Shown here in pieces: positions 23,376-34,900 of a stretch of 64,000 nucleotides of DNA; the first letter of the stretch is position 1; every line of letters starts with the position of its first letter. The notes beneath the pieces were generated by a model. The model was given only the letters and a program-made list of their open reading frames with translations. It made no database searches and had not been told where the DNA came from. This stretch comes from Stromatinia cepivora (taxonomy: Eukaryota; Ascomycota; Leotiomycetes; Helotiales; Sclerotiniaceae), in the NCBI GenBank assembly GCA_014898415.1, contig RCTD01000017.1, forward strand, positions 867,001 through 931,000, given 5' to 3'. The translations under genes were made by a program, and so were the position numbers.

Positions 23376-24515
23376 AACTTTTTATTATGGAGAGAATAGG
23401 TAATTAAGAAATAGAATACAGAGGATAAGGAATCTCTAAATTGTATGGTAGAAAAGAATAGAAACTTCTGATTTAGAACGGGGAAAAATGGTTGATGTGG
23501 ATGGCAAACGTAAGTCGTAGATGGTAACAATTATTATTTCCCTCGACTTCACGATCCTGCTCCGTCATGATGTATGCTTTCTAAGCTCATCGGCAATATC
23601 GGTAACCCGAAACTTCGGCAAAACGTAATCCCGGCGGGCCTTGGAATTCCCCTCATCAATGGGTGCACAGACTGACAGTCCGATACAAAATATCTACCTA
23701 GTATATAATCTTATTTTTTAACATCATGAATTATTCATCACAGCTCAAATAATAAGAATATGAATTTCAAAATCAATCAAGTTGAAGATTAAATTACCTA
23801 GTAATTACAGATTTTGCAAGTTGGCAAGCGGTCCGTGCACCCAACTGCCGGTGCTCTATTCATTCTAGCAAGTGCTACCAAGTAAGATCTAGACAGGACG
23901 GGCCGATCAGGAGAAGTCCTCCATGTACGGAGTATCAAGAAGATATTCCGAGTCAAACCTATTCCCCAGATATTTTCAATTCGCATTACTTAAAGGCCCG
24001 ACGATTTATCATCGGATTGAATGATCTGAGCTATTCCAAAAGGATCATATAGTTTTATGTTCCCCCCCCCCGGGGGGCGAGATTCGATCCTGGCTATCAA
24101 TGCCGTAGAAATTCAAGATCGGTTATACTGTTTATCCCTTTATTCTGATTCCTTGATCACCATAAAGAATCTTATCAAGTGTACTCTCGCCATCATTAAC
24201 TTCCTTCCATTATTAGTTACACGACGGATTGTATAGAGGGGAATTGAGGAAAATCCATAATACTATATACTTCTAGCAATAACGCTTCCTAATTATTTAT
24301 CTCTCTTTTCTCTGCCCTCCTAATTGCCGCCTCCCTATTTTTCGACTCTAGGACCTTTGTCTCCCTAATTCTTGCGTCGATCTTCCCCATCTCTCTAATC
24401 ATCCCCTCCTTAGTTTCCATCCCCTCTTTGTTCCCTGCCCCCCAAGTCCTCTGCAAGCATAATTCCTACCTCTATAGGTCTTACATTGATACCCATCTGC
24501 CTCTCGAATCCTTGC
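23376..24515. other. Lon upstream region and intergenic sequence
   Basis: No gene is supported. About 235 bp upstream of the Lon start, at 23606-23616, there is a GAA-NN-TTC pair (CGAAACTTCGG). This is the minimal inverted unit of a heat-shock element, consistent with stress control of Lon but too short to be decisive. A run of ten C followed by six G is at about 24062-24077. From about 24300 to 24515 the sequence resembles a decayed continuation of the neighbouring membrane-protein frame. Confidence 0.5.
23850..23985. repeat. Dispersed intergenic repeat, copy 2
   Basis: Partner of the copy at 19308-19440, sharing the block CTATTCATTNTAGCAAGTG/CTACCAAGTAA. This copy is less AT-rich, so the other one may have decayed more. 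Confidence 0.6.
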
Positions 24516-24968
24516 CTACTTGACCTTCATACCTCTAACACCTGCCTCCCTGATCTCTCTAGCAATTGCCTCCCTGGCCTCCGTTTCCTTAATCTTTTTC
24601 TCCTCCTCACGGATCTTTTCCATGCCCTTAGCATGGGACTCCTTAATTAATTGCTCCAGTATTAAAACGATGGTCGCAAATATTGCCATCAACAGTAACC
24701 AAAGAAATGGAGCCCCCGAATGAAATGGTCTTTTGAAAAAGAAAGCTTGATTTGACGGCGGAGATGATGGAGATGGGTCTGAAGATGATATGGTCGTTGA
24801 ATTTGTTGGTACGCTGGTTGGTGCAGGTAGTGCGGTTATTATGGTTTGTGTGATCATTGTAGTCATTGTAATCTGTGTGATAATCGTGGTAATTGTGGTC
24901 ATCGTGATCAAGATGGGTTGGATAGATGAGATATAGCCAGATAATGAGAATAAGGGTTGTCGGTGCAA
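24516..24968 (-). CDS. Hypothetical small single-pass membrane protein
   Basis: A 150-codon frame. Residues 20-48 are a Thr/Ile-rich run, and 49-73 a Pro/Ser-rich linker. Residues 87-105 form a clear transmembrane helix (FLWLLLMAIFATIVLIL). Residues 106-150 are a strongly charged helical tail (EKIREEEKKIKETEAREA). The frame ends at a TAG. The next codons in the same frame (ARIREADG) look like further repeats of the tail, so the stop may be premature in this strain. The topology is probably outside-N, inside-C. I do not recognise it, and it is not obviously related to the membrane anchor of the micro-exon gene. It could be a chance frame, but the composition argues for real coding. Confidence 0.5.
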   Translation of the reverse strand: MHRQPLFSLSGYISSIQPILITMTTITTIITQITMTTMITQTIITALPAPTSVPTNSTTISSSDPSPSSPPSNQAFFFKRPFHSGAPFLWLLLMAIFATIVLILEQLIKESHAKGMEKIREEEKKIKETEAREAIAREIREAGVRGMKVK

Positions 24969-25372
24969 TATATCAGATTTTATCGAATTAATGATGCGTT
25001 ATGATTATGAATGATACGGAAATAATATATGAATAAGGATTGAATCTTATACGAGGCAAGCGACGTTTTTTGTGGGAGCTAGTATTGGGACCGTTGACTT
25101 ACTAGGTATAGACCACCAGTGGGTGCATGATGAGGTTGTTGTAATGAAATTAGAATATCTGAACAATACCTAAATAATAGGCCTTGGAAAAACTCGGGAG
25201 AAAAAAAGCGAGATCATTTGAAAATCGTATAAACATTAGGATTCAGTTTTCGATGATGATATATTTCGAAATCTGATCCCCTAGCTTTATAACCAATACT
25301 AGTAGAATTATTGAAATAATCTATAATTAGATTCAAGCAATAATAATACATCACATTTTGCATATTTTGCAT

Positions 25373-25664
25373 TCAAATCATCACATCATCAAAATGACGA
25401 CTAATTGAATAATGATAAAATTCCAAGATACAACTCATTATGTCAGAATCTCTACAAGTCATAGTCGATACTACCGACCCAGGCCAGATTTCTTGAACAA
25501 CAGGCAAGTACATATTTTCATTATCAGGGTAATCATTTCCACCGTGATTCACACACTTTAATATTCTGGGCTTTTAGATAACTTGTAGCTGGGCCACATT
25601 TGGCAAAATTGACCACAGGCGTGTAAATTTCTTTGCAAAATTGCAGTGTGGAACGGCGATTGTA
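25373..25664 (-). pseudogene. Broken cysteine-containing reading frame (two overlapping frames)
   Basis: Frame one runs 25664-25533 (43 aa) after a TAG that could be a splice acceptor. Frame two runs 25573-25373 (66 aa). Both have protein-like composition: three cysteines in each, with FCKEIYTP and KCGPATS in the first, and VNHGGNDYPDN and MTCRDSD in the second. They meet at a GTGTGTG run near 25540-25550, where a change of one GT unit would shift between them. Strand and position fit a small cysteine-rich protein gene that has been broken, or a short gene with an intron I have not placed. No signal peptide could be assigned because the 5' exon is missing. Family unknown. Confidence 0.4.
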
Positions 25665-25878
25665 CTATCAAGTAGACCAGAGATAGTTCTGCGATTTCAG
25701 AGGATATAAATACATTTTCTCCCATTCTCCGTGCCATTGCCGCTATGAATTGGTATCACAATCTCCATTTACTAATTCCTTCGTCCTCGGCGCCGTATCC
25801 TCCCATAAGCCAAGTTGTAATCTCCCTGTGTTGCGCTCCTTCCAATGTCTGAAATTTCCCCAATGTACTCCAGGTTCT

Positions 25879-28800
25879 TTACTTCCATGCGTTAAGCCCG
25901 GCCCAAGGATCATTCGCACTTTGCTGCGACGCAGCGCGTTGATGAGAAGCAGCATTATTTCCATACCCATACTCATTTTGACTTGTCATGGAACCGCCGG
26001 CTTGGTGAAAGGTTTGTTGAGGGCCAAGAGGCGGTGGTCCTGGTGGTGGGGGTGGGGGTACATAGCCAGCTGGAACATACTGCCCCTGTTGTTGCGGTGC
26101 CATTGTCGCGTAGTGGTGTTGATTCTGTTGAAATTGAGTTTGTTGCGGCGGAGGTGAGCGTGGAAATTGGCTCTGGTTCGGTGGAGGTGACATGGGCTGA
26201 GAGGCGTTGCGCGAATGCGTGCTTGGGTTGTATTGACCATATGGTGAAGATCTCCCAGGGATTGAGCCGTACGGGTCGGCTCTCTGGGGTTGTTGTTGAG
26301 GGTAATATCCCCCGTTAGCAGGGGCTGGTATAGAGCCGCGTGTCGGAGGTGCAGTAGTAGTTTGTGGAGGTGGCGAGGTTGGTACCTGGTACTGTCCGGC
26401 AAAGTTTGTACTTGGGTACCTTGTCGATGGAGATGTATTGCTGTATGCATTGGATCCCCTACGAGGGGGTTTGCCGGATGTTGGTGAAGTTGATGGGTCC
26501 ATAGACATGCGTTCCATTAATCCCCTGAGACGCTCGCGCTCCCTATCCGCATGGCCATTTGCATTGCTCGCTCGATCTTGCTCGATCTGGTTTAGAAGTT
26601 GAGCGCCTTCTGACCTACGATTATTGACAAATGTCTCGACATTCTTATCAAGGCTATTAACGGTATCCTTCATCTCGGTATACCATTGTTTTGCACCTTC
26701 AAGACCAGCTTGTAGATCTAGATATTCTTGATGAATCCTCTTATATTTTGACATTACTGATGATCGTTGTCGGGTTATAGTCTCATATTTGTTTTGCTCA
26801 GATCGGACTCTCTTATCTTGCAGGAGATCATTGAATGTGAGTGTCAGTTCTTTCATTAGTGATGATTGTTTGTGATTCGCAGATAACAAACGACTCTGAT
26901 GAGGTCGGTACTTCTCAAGCTCTGCTTGGAAAAGCTGAGTCTCATAATTTGAGATAGACTTTTTGTTGAGAATAAGGACATGAGATATATCATCATTATG
27001 TGCCTACTCTATGATTAGTCAAAAAAACCAACCCCAGATCCAATTTCCTTCACGTACCTTTTCCTTTAGATCTTTCAAAACTTGTGATCTCTCCCGCTTG
27101 ACTAGATTTAATTTCTTGAGAATCTCCTCAACCTTGGCTATCTGTTCTGCAACGCTCTTTTTCCCATCGTCGAAATCATCATCAAGTAGATTTCCTTCTC
27201 GCGAACTGGGACTTCCGGCGGTATTCCTCGACTTTCCTCCGACCTGTATCAACGCTCTTTGGAAGAGCACATCAGACTCGCCTAGTTCACCAGCAGAGCG
27301 CATTTCGTCAAAGTCAACCTCATGCTGGCATATTTTTGAGTAAAGTTGATTATCACTACGAGCAGCCTCCTCAAGAGCTTCACGATAGTTTCGTATATCG
27401 TTTCGAAGTGTAGAGGTAAGTCGTGAGCTTGGTTGTTGAGTCCATTCTCCTTCATACTTTGACCGCATTTTCTCACAGACGCTCTCCTCCATATCCAACT
27501 GCTTGCTGCTTTTGTCCAATATTGATACTATAGCTTCTTTGCTTGATTTCAAAGAATCAAATATTGACATAGGAGAAACATGCCCGGCTAAATTGTCGCA
27601 CCAATTCCTAAAGTCTTCTCCCCCGCTCAATTCTTGATCAAAACCGCCCTTAAGAACCTGTAACGCTCCAGGTAATCTAAGATAGTCGAGACTTGCAGCC
27701 ATCTCGCTGTTGGCGGTTTCTACGCGCTCCGTCTCTGCCCGCACCAATTTCGCCTTTTCTTCGTCGTATAAACTGGCTGACTCCGTAACAGACATGGGCA
27801 CAATCTTTTGGAAGATATCAGGTCCGGTGATACGTTGAATATCTTGGCCAGCGTATAGTTCGCTAACTGGTATCGCTTTAGCAGCAGGAAGCTTGGGGAT
27901 CACGGTGAGGGCTGCTTCGGCTGGTATAGTCTGGTGATAGATGTAGTCATTATCCTTGATAAGCTCAGCAAGTTTTTCTTGCACATTAGTAAGATGACGC
28001 CTGTTAATCTCTATTAGAGCTGTGCCCGTCTCTGATGTGAAGTTCGAATTGACGGGTACATTTCCAGGAAAACTGTTAGCAAGTTTACTGGCATCCTTGG
28101 ATGAAAGTTCTGCTGCCTTTAATCGTGCAATAGCTACACCATGTGAATTTGCATCATCATCTGCAAGAGCTTGGTAATATTGAGCTAGAGATGACATGTA
28201 ATTTGCTTTGATCTATTTTGTGTCAGTACCAATCTCGCGCTGAAACATCGATATGGCTAAAATGTATCCCAAAAACCAGACAAGGAGTATTAGAAGCACC
28301 TACTTGTACCACCAGTAGCCAAACTTTCTCAAATATGGCCTTATTTACGTTGTCCTGGGTTCCCTCAAGCGCCTGAGAATACAAATAACCTGCTTGGCTA
28401 GCAAGTTTTGCTAATAGTCCAACCTTTTTACCATCGGCAATTTGTTTTTCAAGGAATACCTCCTGGCCTTGAGCCAGCATAATCTGAATCAAAGTCTTAA
28501 CCGTATCTCGACTCAGGTCCGTGGATGGTGCATGGAGAAAGTTCTCATTGATATAAGTAAACATGCCGGCAGATGCTTGGAAAGAGTGATACGCAGTTTT
28601 GAGGCCCGAGTCTTCTGATCGGTTTTGATGCGCTGCATGACATGATAGTACGGCAGAAATGTTAAATATAATCGAAGCTTTTTCGTATGCCAGGGAGTAT
28701 TGAGCAGTGGCTTTATGTGTGAACGCATCAAACCTGGCAACATTGTTAGTAAGATTCCAACATCTCTCACTGAGTCGGACCCTTACCAAGTAAAGGAAAT

Positions 28801-29091
28801 TTTGATATGATTCTCATCGACCGGGAATCGCAGGTCTAATAATTCCAACTGCCCATAGTATCTGTAAAGTAGGTCTCTTCCCGCAGCACTGTCCTTGCCA
28901 GCTCCTCGCATGTCTTGTCGCAAGCGGTTGAGGGTAGCACATTCTTCCGCATATCGTTCCGGATCGTCACCATACGTCTGTCTGATATAGTTTTTCAATG
29001 GCTGTATCCAGTCAATTTCGTTGGTTGCCTTAAGAGGCACTGATATCATCGGTGCTTGCATCTCGAGATTTGACCGGACGATGCTCGACAC
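25879..29091 (-). CDS. bro1: Bro1-type ESCRT-associated vacuolar sorting protein
   Basis: Four exons: 29091-28787, 28733-28304, 28212-27058 and 27003-25879. Introns are 53, 91 and 54 nt (the first has a perfect TACTAAC branch). The product is 1,004 aa. The BRO1 domain (about 12-395) contains LLYRYYGQLELLDLRFP and EKASIIFNISAVLSCHAA, then the coiled V domain (to about 750), then a Pro/Gln-rich tail (PPPPPPGPPPLGP) ending DPWAGLNAWK. The length and closing motif fit Bro1 rather than the shorter PalA/Rim20. Bro1 binds Snf7 (ESCRT-III) on endosomes and recruits the deubiquitinase Doa4 before cargo enters multivesicular bodies. The second methionine, M11, aligns better with the usual start of the family, so the first ten residues are uncertain. 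The extra residues between exons 3 and 4 (EKAHNDD) follow from the acceptor at 27004-27005. Confidence 0.95.
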
Positions 29092-30240
29092 CCTGATCGT
29101 GGATGCCCGGGCAAAATTCGTGAAGGAAATATGTCACTTCGGAGCGTATTCAATAGTTTGACTGAAGGTAAAAGATAAATAAGATGGTCAATATTGTGCA
29201 CACCGATATTCGTTGAATGTGGACAGGAAAGCGGTGGGGAGGAGGGGTTGGTGTCGTCAGTGGTAAACTTGTTAACTTGTTAATTAATTTGGGTGCGCAG
29301 TATCTTGAAAAGAATGATCCGATCCTTGCGCAAGATTTCACTCATGTATTTCATGGCTATCTCATACCTAGCTCGTCATCGGGTTATAATACTGAGAATT
29401 ATTATTGTGTAGTTTGATAGTTTGATAGTTTGATAGATTGATATAGATTGATAGATTGATAGATTGAAGAATAAGTAGGAAATGTTTGTGATTGCAGATG
29501 TATGAAGTGAAAGTAATCCGATTCCTAGGTATCAAGCAGGTAGGTAGGTGTTGATGATGCCCAAGCTTTCATTAATTTGTGTGTGCTTGTGGGACTACAG
29601 GAACTAGCTGGTGTTTTCCTGCGGCCTCTCAGGAGACCCAGATTTACTCAGATAAGCGCCAGAGGATATTTCGTATTATATATGAATTATTTTATTGTTA
29701 AATGCCTAACACTCGAAATATCTGTTTCCTTTTTGTGTCATACCAATACATAAATGTTGTTTCCATCCTCCATCATTAGGTATCAATCACGAATGATAAT
29801 TTAATTACAAAACTTGAAGACAGAAATGAAGAAACATCAATCCAACAAATAGTTTGTTCTTCAACCACAATTAGATTATGGCCCACCATCACATTCTGAT
29901 GATGAAGGGATGTTTCTCAACTATAGGGTATGAGCGTATGTAATAAGCGCCCTTGTCTGCATAAGGGGGGTCAACTCAGCACAATACGAAATGATACTAT
30001 AATCTCAATATCAATTTATTTCATCATCAATTATCAACAGGAGTAACCAATGAACAAATCTCCCTGTGAAACTTACATTGGACTATTTAGACTCTGTCTT
30101 TCCGTATACAAATGAATGCAGCATGCAAAATAGCTAGTATGTTCGATGCAACGGTAGTCATCACAGCAGCCATATAAGATGTTCAACAATCTTCATTCAA
30201 TAATGAATAACGCAAAACTCAACATTTTTAAATGTATATA
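29092..30240. other. Bro1 upstream region and right edge of the gene island
   Basis: No gene is supported. It contains a short tandem repeat at 29413-29469. Base composition falls to the AT-rich state after about 30,200. Confidence 0.6.
29413..29469. repeat. 8-bp tandem repeat (TTTGATAG/ATTGATAG)
   Basis: A slightly imperfect microsatellite about 320 bp upstream of Bro1. Confidence 0.85.
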
Positions 30241-30270
30241 ATTCTATAATTATCAATTATTATAAGATAA

Positions 30271-30405
30271 AGCGAGTTCGAGGTGTTTCGGCCGCTACAT
30301 TCGGCGAGCCTCGTCGCTGTTTTACGCAGCCTCAGCACGCACTACGATATCGTTCACATACATCAACGCGAACTCCACCCTACTAAAATTTATAGCCCTT
30401 ATCTA
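30271..30405. other. Isolated GC-balanced patch just inside the AT-rich block
   Basis: About 135 bp of roughly 50% GC flanked on both sides by AT-rich sequence, with frequent CpG. One minus-strand frame reads MYVNDIVVRA, which faintly resembles a reverse transcriptase YVDD box but is interrupted soon after. It looks like a relic that escaped RIP, or a fragment of a younger insertion. Identity unresolved. Confidence 0.4.
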
Positions 30406-30419
30406 TCCCTTTCTGTTTC

Positions 30420-31823
30420 CCATTTTCAATATCGCTATTCTAAATAAAAGAGAACTAAAAATAACTATATTTAAATTAGTTAAACTATAATCTTTTTATT
30501 TCTCTTTTTCTCAACATCTTTTTATTTCATTTAATAATATACCTTTATTTATATTCGAACATTTTTCAATTTATCCTTTTCTTTTTCTTTCAAATCTTTT
30601 TTTGTTATTGATTATAATTAATACTTCGAAAAAACGTTACTTTTATAATAATACTCTTGAGAATATTAATCTCCAATAATTTCTTTTATAATATAGTAAT
30701 CTTTAATAATAGCTCAAAAAATTAAATTCATATTAAAGGATTACAAAATCAATATTCAAAAATTGAATAAAAATAATTCTTTTCTATCAAAAGATATAAA
30801 TATTACAAAGGAAAACATTACTAGTATATACTATAAATAGAAAAAGTAAAAAAACAATTGTTTATCTTAATCTTTATTTTGTAGTTTATATAATATTAAA
30901 TTCTACGAATTTCGAAATGTTGAAGGTTATATATTTAAGATGACAAATCTTATAATTGAGAAGTAGTGATTTAGAGATTATAATAGAATAAACAAATATC
31001 AAATTATAATAGTAAAAATTGAATAATATAATGATATTATATATAATATTAAAGTATAGATTCTTAATTTTCAATATTAAGAATATAGCTTTTTTATATG
31101 CTTTTTCTGAATTCTTTTATATATCAATGTTTTATTTTTATTTGTCAATTTAAATAAAGATTCATTATTTTAATTATCTTGATTAGTATAATAAAGGTTC
31201 TTTATTTCGAATAATTTTAGTATTCGATTAATTTGGATTTCTTTATTCGAATATTTATGAATTCGATGATTTTGTATATACTAATGAATTAGTAAAGTTC
31301 GAATTCGTATTTATATATTGATCGATTAGATTGAATTGATTGATTAGATTAATTTGATCAATTTGATTAATTAAATCAACCAAATTGATCAAATTAATCA
31401 AATTGATCAAATTAATCAAATTGATCAAATCAATCAAATTGATCAAATTAATCTAATTGATCAAAATGATTTAGTCGATCTTGTTTATTGTATTGATTTT
31501 ATTATTTAGAATGAATATTGTCACGAATCGTGAACCACAGGAGGCTAACTTTTACAATATAACAAATTCTATCTTTTATATATTCCGAATTTTCGAAAAC
31601 CTATTCTAAAAAGCTCTTTTCTTCTCTTCAATTACTTCAACAATTCTTCGAAGAAAATATAGATATAAATTTTGATAACGTTATTATTAAAAAAAAGGAA
31701 ATCAATAAAAAAAAGATTCTAATATATAAACCTAATATTTCTAATAGTTCAATTGCTTTTTCTAATTCATTATTACAATTACAAGATCTTTATATAATAA
31801 TTATAAATTTGAAAAAGAAGAAT
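30420..31823. other. AT-rich stretch with a minisatellite; no gene
   Basis: No coding frame is supported. The only structure is the tandem repeat at about 31325-31465. Confidence 0.7.
31325..31465. repeat. AT-rich 18-bp tandem repeat (ATTGATCAAATTAATCAA)
   Basis: Imperfect head-to-tail copies built from alternating TTGATCAAAT and TTAATCAAAT. The TTGATCAA and TTAATTAA cores are self-complementary, so either strand can fold on itself. On the minus strand it reads as NLI/QI repeats, which is a by-product, not a gene. Confidence 0.8.
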
Positions 31824-31989
31824 TGTTGGAAATGAGGCCATCATAGGATTAGAATTGAGGTTACATGATTACAATAATATACAAACCATATTTGGAGATA
31901 ACCTTAATTCTATTTCTATTAGAAATATAGATTTTTAATTCAATTTATATAATCAATAATACTATTATTTTCTGTATCAAAAGTTAATA
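31824..31989 (+). repeat. 166-bp LTR, copy B, 5'
   Basis: Starts with the family end TGTTGGAAATGAGGCC; the right end is decayed to AATA. Confidence 0.9.
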
Positions 31990-34900
31990 AATTATAAGAT
32001 TCAATTGTATAATAGTAATTAGAAAACAAAACAAATCGAGAAAGGATTAATATAATTAATAAAGATAAAATAAAATGAAAATCAGAGTTTTTATACAATA
32101 TCATCGAAGTAAAGTTGAAATACGATAATATAGCTTATAATTTACAACATTATAGGCCAGAGCAAAAAGCAATCTATATAATACTAATACAGAATTATAG
32201 TAGAAGCGAAAAGCAAATTCGTATAACTACAAAAAAACATATTATAATATAATTTTACGAATTTTCATATTGTTTTATTTTTATATTTCTTTATTATCCT
32301 GAATTTATTTATTATATATTTTTTAAAATCGTTTTAAAAATTTAAAGATTATTTTCAATATTCATCAAATAATAAGAAATCTTTATAATATTGGAATCAA
32401 ATAATCCTTTGAAATTCGATCAAAATAATTATAAATGATGGTTTAGATAAACAAAGATACAATTAAAAGGGAAAGGATAGTTTTATATAATTGATCAAAT
32501 ATTAGATGAATATATATAGATTGTAGGATTTAATATAGTATCTATCTATAAAATCAATAATTGTATATATTATAATATCGAATTGAAATTAGAATATTTA
32601 AAGAACAAGGTGAATATATTATTGTATATTTGTATAATATTTAATAATGATGATAAAATCCTTATCAACGAATATTCAACAGTATATATATTCTGAAGAT
32701 ATTTTAAATCGAAATATATTAAAATCAATATAATCATAATCAATATATATATAACGATAATCCAGAACTTCAAATTTCAATCTGATATTCATCCCGATAT
32801 AATTATTATCGAAACTTGAAATAAATTGAAAGAATATAAAAGGAAATTAAAGATTACAAATAAAAACTATTGATTAATATATCAAGATATTATTTTATTC
32901 TTGATTTTAATATATAATCTTTTAATCGATTATCAAAAAGTAATAAATATATTAGATATTCAAATCAGTTTTAATATCAATAATAAAATCAAGTATTTGT
33001 AGATTAAAGAACTTTGTTTTAAGAATAGATTAAAACGAATATAAATTGTAAAAGGATTTAAATATACTTCTCGATATCAAAAATCAGATTTCGAGATCCT
33101 AAATAATGTTTGTGATTTGTATCAAAAGGAAAATTATTATATATAAGATTATTTGTATTTAATATAAATTAATAAATTCTTTTATAGTTATTTTTATTAT
33201 CAAAAAAAAGAAGAGATTATTGAATCCGAAAAAGATTTATTTCAACAAGAAAAACTAAATATATTCTATTAATAATATTTCTGAATCAAATTCTGATATT
33301 GAGAATATAATAAAGGGAGATTATAATTTAATAAAGAAAATCATTAATAAGATTTCCTTTAACAAATAGTATACCGATATAAATGCTTCTTTATATATAT
33401 CTGATCAATCTTTATTATTTAAATCAATAAACTTTATTATTAAATAAAGAATAAAAATTAATAAAGAAATAATATATTATTGTTATTAAAGTTTAGTGGA
33501 TATAATATATAAAGATGATTTTAAGATATTACTTTTAAATATGTTATATATATCAGAATTAGAAGTAAACTTATTATTAAGAAAAAGGATCTGCGAAACA
33601 AAACTGCAAAAGGAATTCAATTTTCATTATATATATTTCAAAAAGAATAATAAGAAAATCATTTATATTAAAATATGAAACGGAATATATATGATTTCAT
33701 ATATAATTAAAAAATATAAAGATATAGTTTTCTATTCGAATATATATTAAAATGATTAGGAAAAAAACTTTTCTTCAAAGATAATCGATAGTATCAAAGA
33801 TATCGATAACGAATTAATATTCAAGAAGAAAAAAAAATATCTATTATAATATTGAAGATTCAATCATCTAGATCTAGATAAAATCAAAAATCTATATAAA
33901 GTATTTAATATAATTAAATCAATAAAGATCCCAATTGAATTAAATATCTGTAAAATATATATATTCATTAAAATAATCAATCATATTCCGAAGTAATTGA
34001 GTTTGTATAAATCAAAGAGATTCGAATTTATATATTTCGATATTACAGGATCATTTTTAAAATCGATTCGAAGAAATCGTTATTTTATATTAATTATTGA
34101 TAATTGTATAAAAGTAAATTAGATTATATTATTTAAATAAAAAGATAATATAATTCAAATATTAAAAACTTGAAAAAAGGAAATGGAATTGGTTATTGAA
34201 GAAAAGATTATAATAGTTAGGATTGATAATATATTAGAATTCTTATAAATTATTTGTAAATAATTATCAAATATATAATCCAAAGTTATAATAATTGTTT
34301 TTTTATATTAAAACAAATCTGTAAAATGGAATATAAGGATTGTAGAAATAGATATAAAAATAATATTAAAAGAAGTTGAATTATTATTAAAGTTTTGGAA
34401 TGAAGTTATAAAGTATAATGTTTATATCAGAAATTGTATTAATATTGATCTTGATATAAATAGAATAGATCGATTTTTTATAGAAGTTTTTATAGATATA
34501 ATATCAAATATAAAGATATACAAAATTTAGGGAAACAAATGTTATATTTATATCAATTCCAAAACTATTCCGAAAAAATAGAAACATAATAAGTTGTGGG
34601 ACATTTCGAGAATCGGTGTATTTTTAGGATATTCAAAAATTATAAATAAATATATCAAAGTATATTTTTTAGAGCTAAGCTATATATTTTAATCAAGTAA
34701 AATAATTATAAATGAATTTTATCGAAAAGAAGATTTAGATTTTAAATTAAAAAATTATAAATCAAGTTTACAAAAAACAAAGAATATAAAGCCAGATTAA
34801 AGATTTTGTGGTAAATCAATAGCAAATAAAATATTTTCTTTATTCTTAGTATCTTTTTTATTTTTAATATTAAATGTAATACTTGTATTACCTTTATTCC

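Noticed and set aside
24075..24090. GATTCGATCC as a tRNA B box
   Set aside because: No matching A box or cloverleaf arms could be drawn around it.
31255..31446. 63-codon minus-strand frame with NLI repeats
   Set aside because: It is a translation of the AT minisatellite, not a gene.
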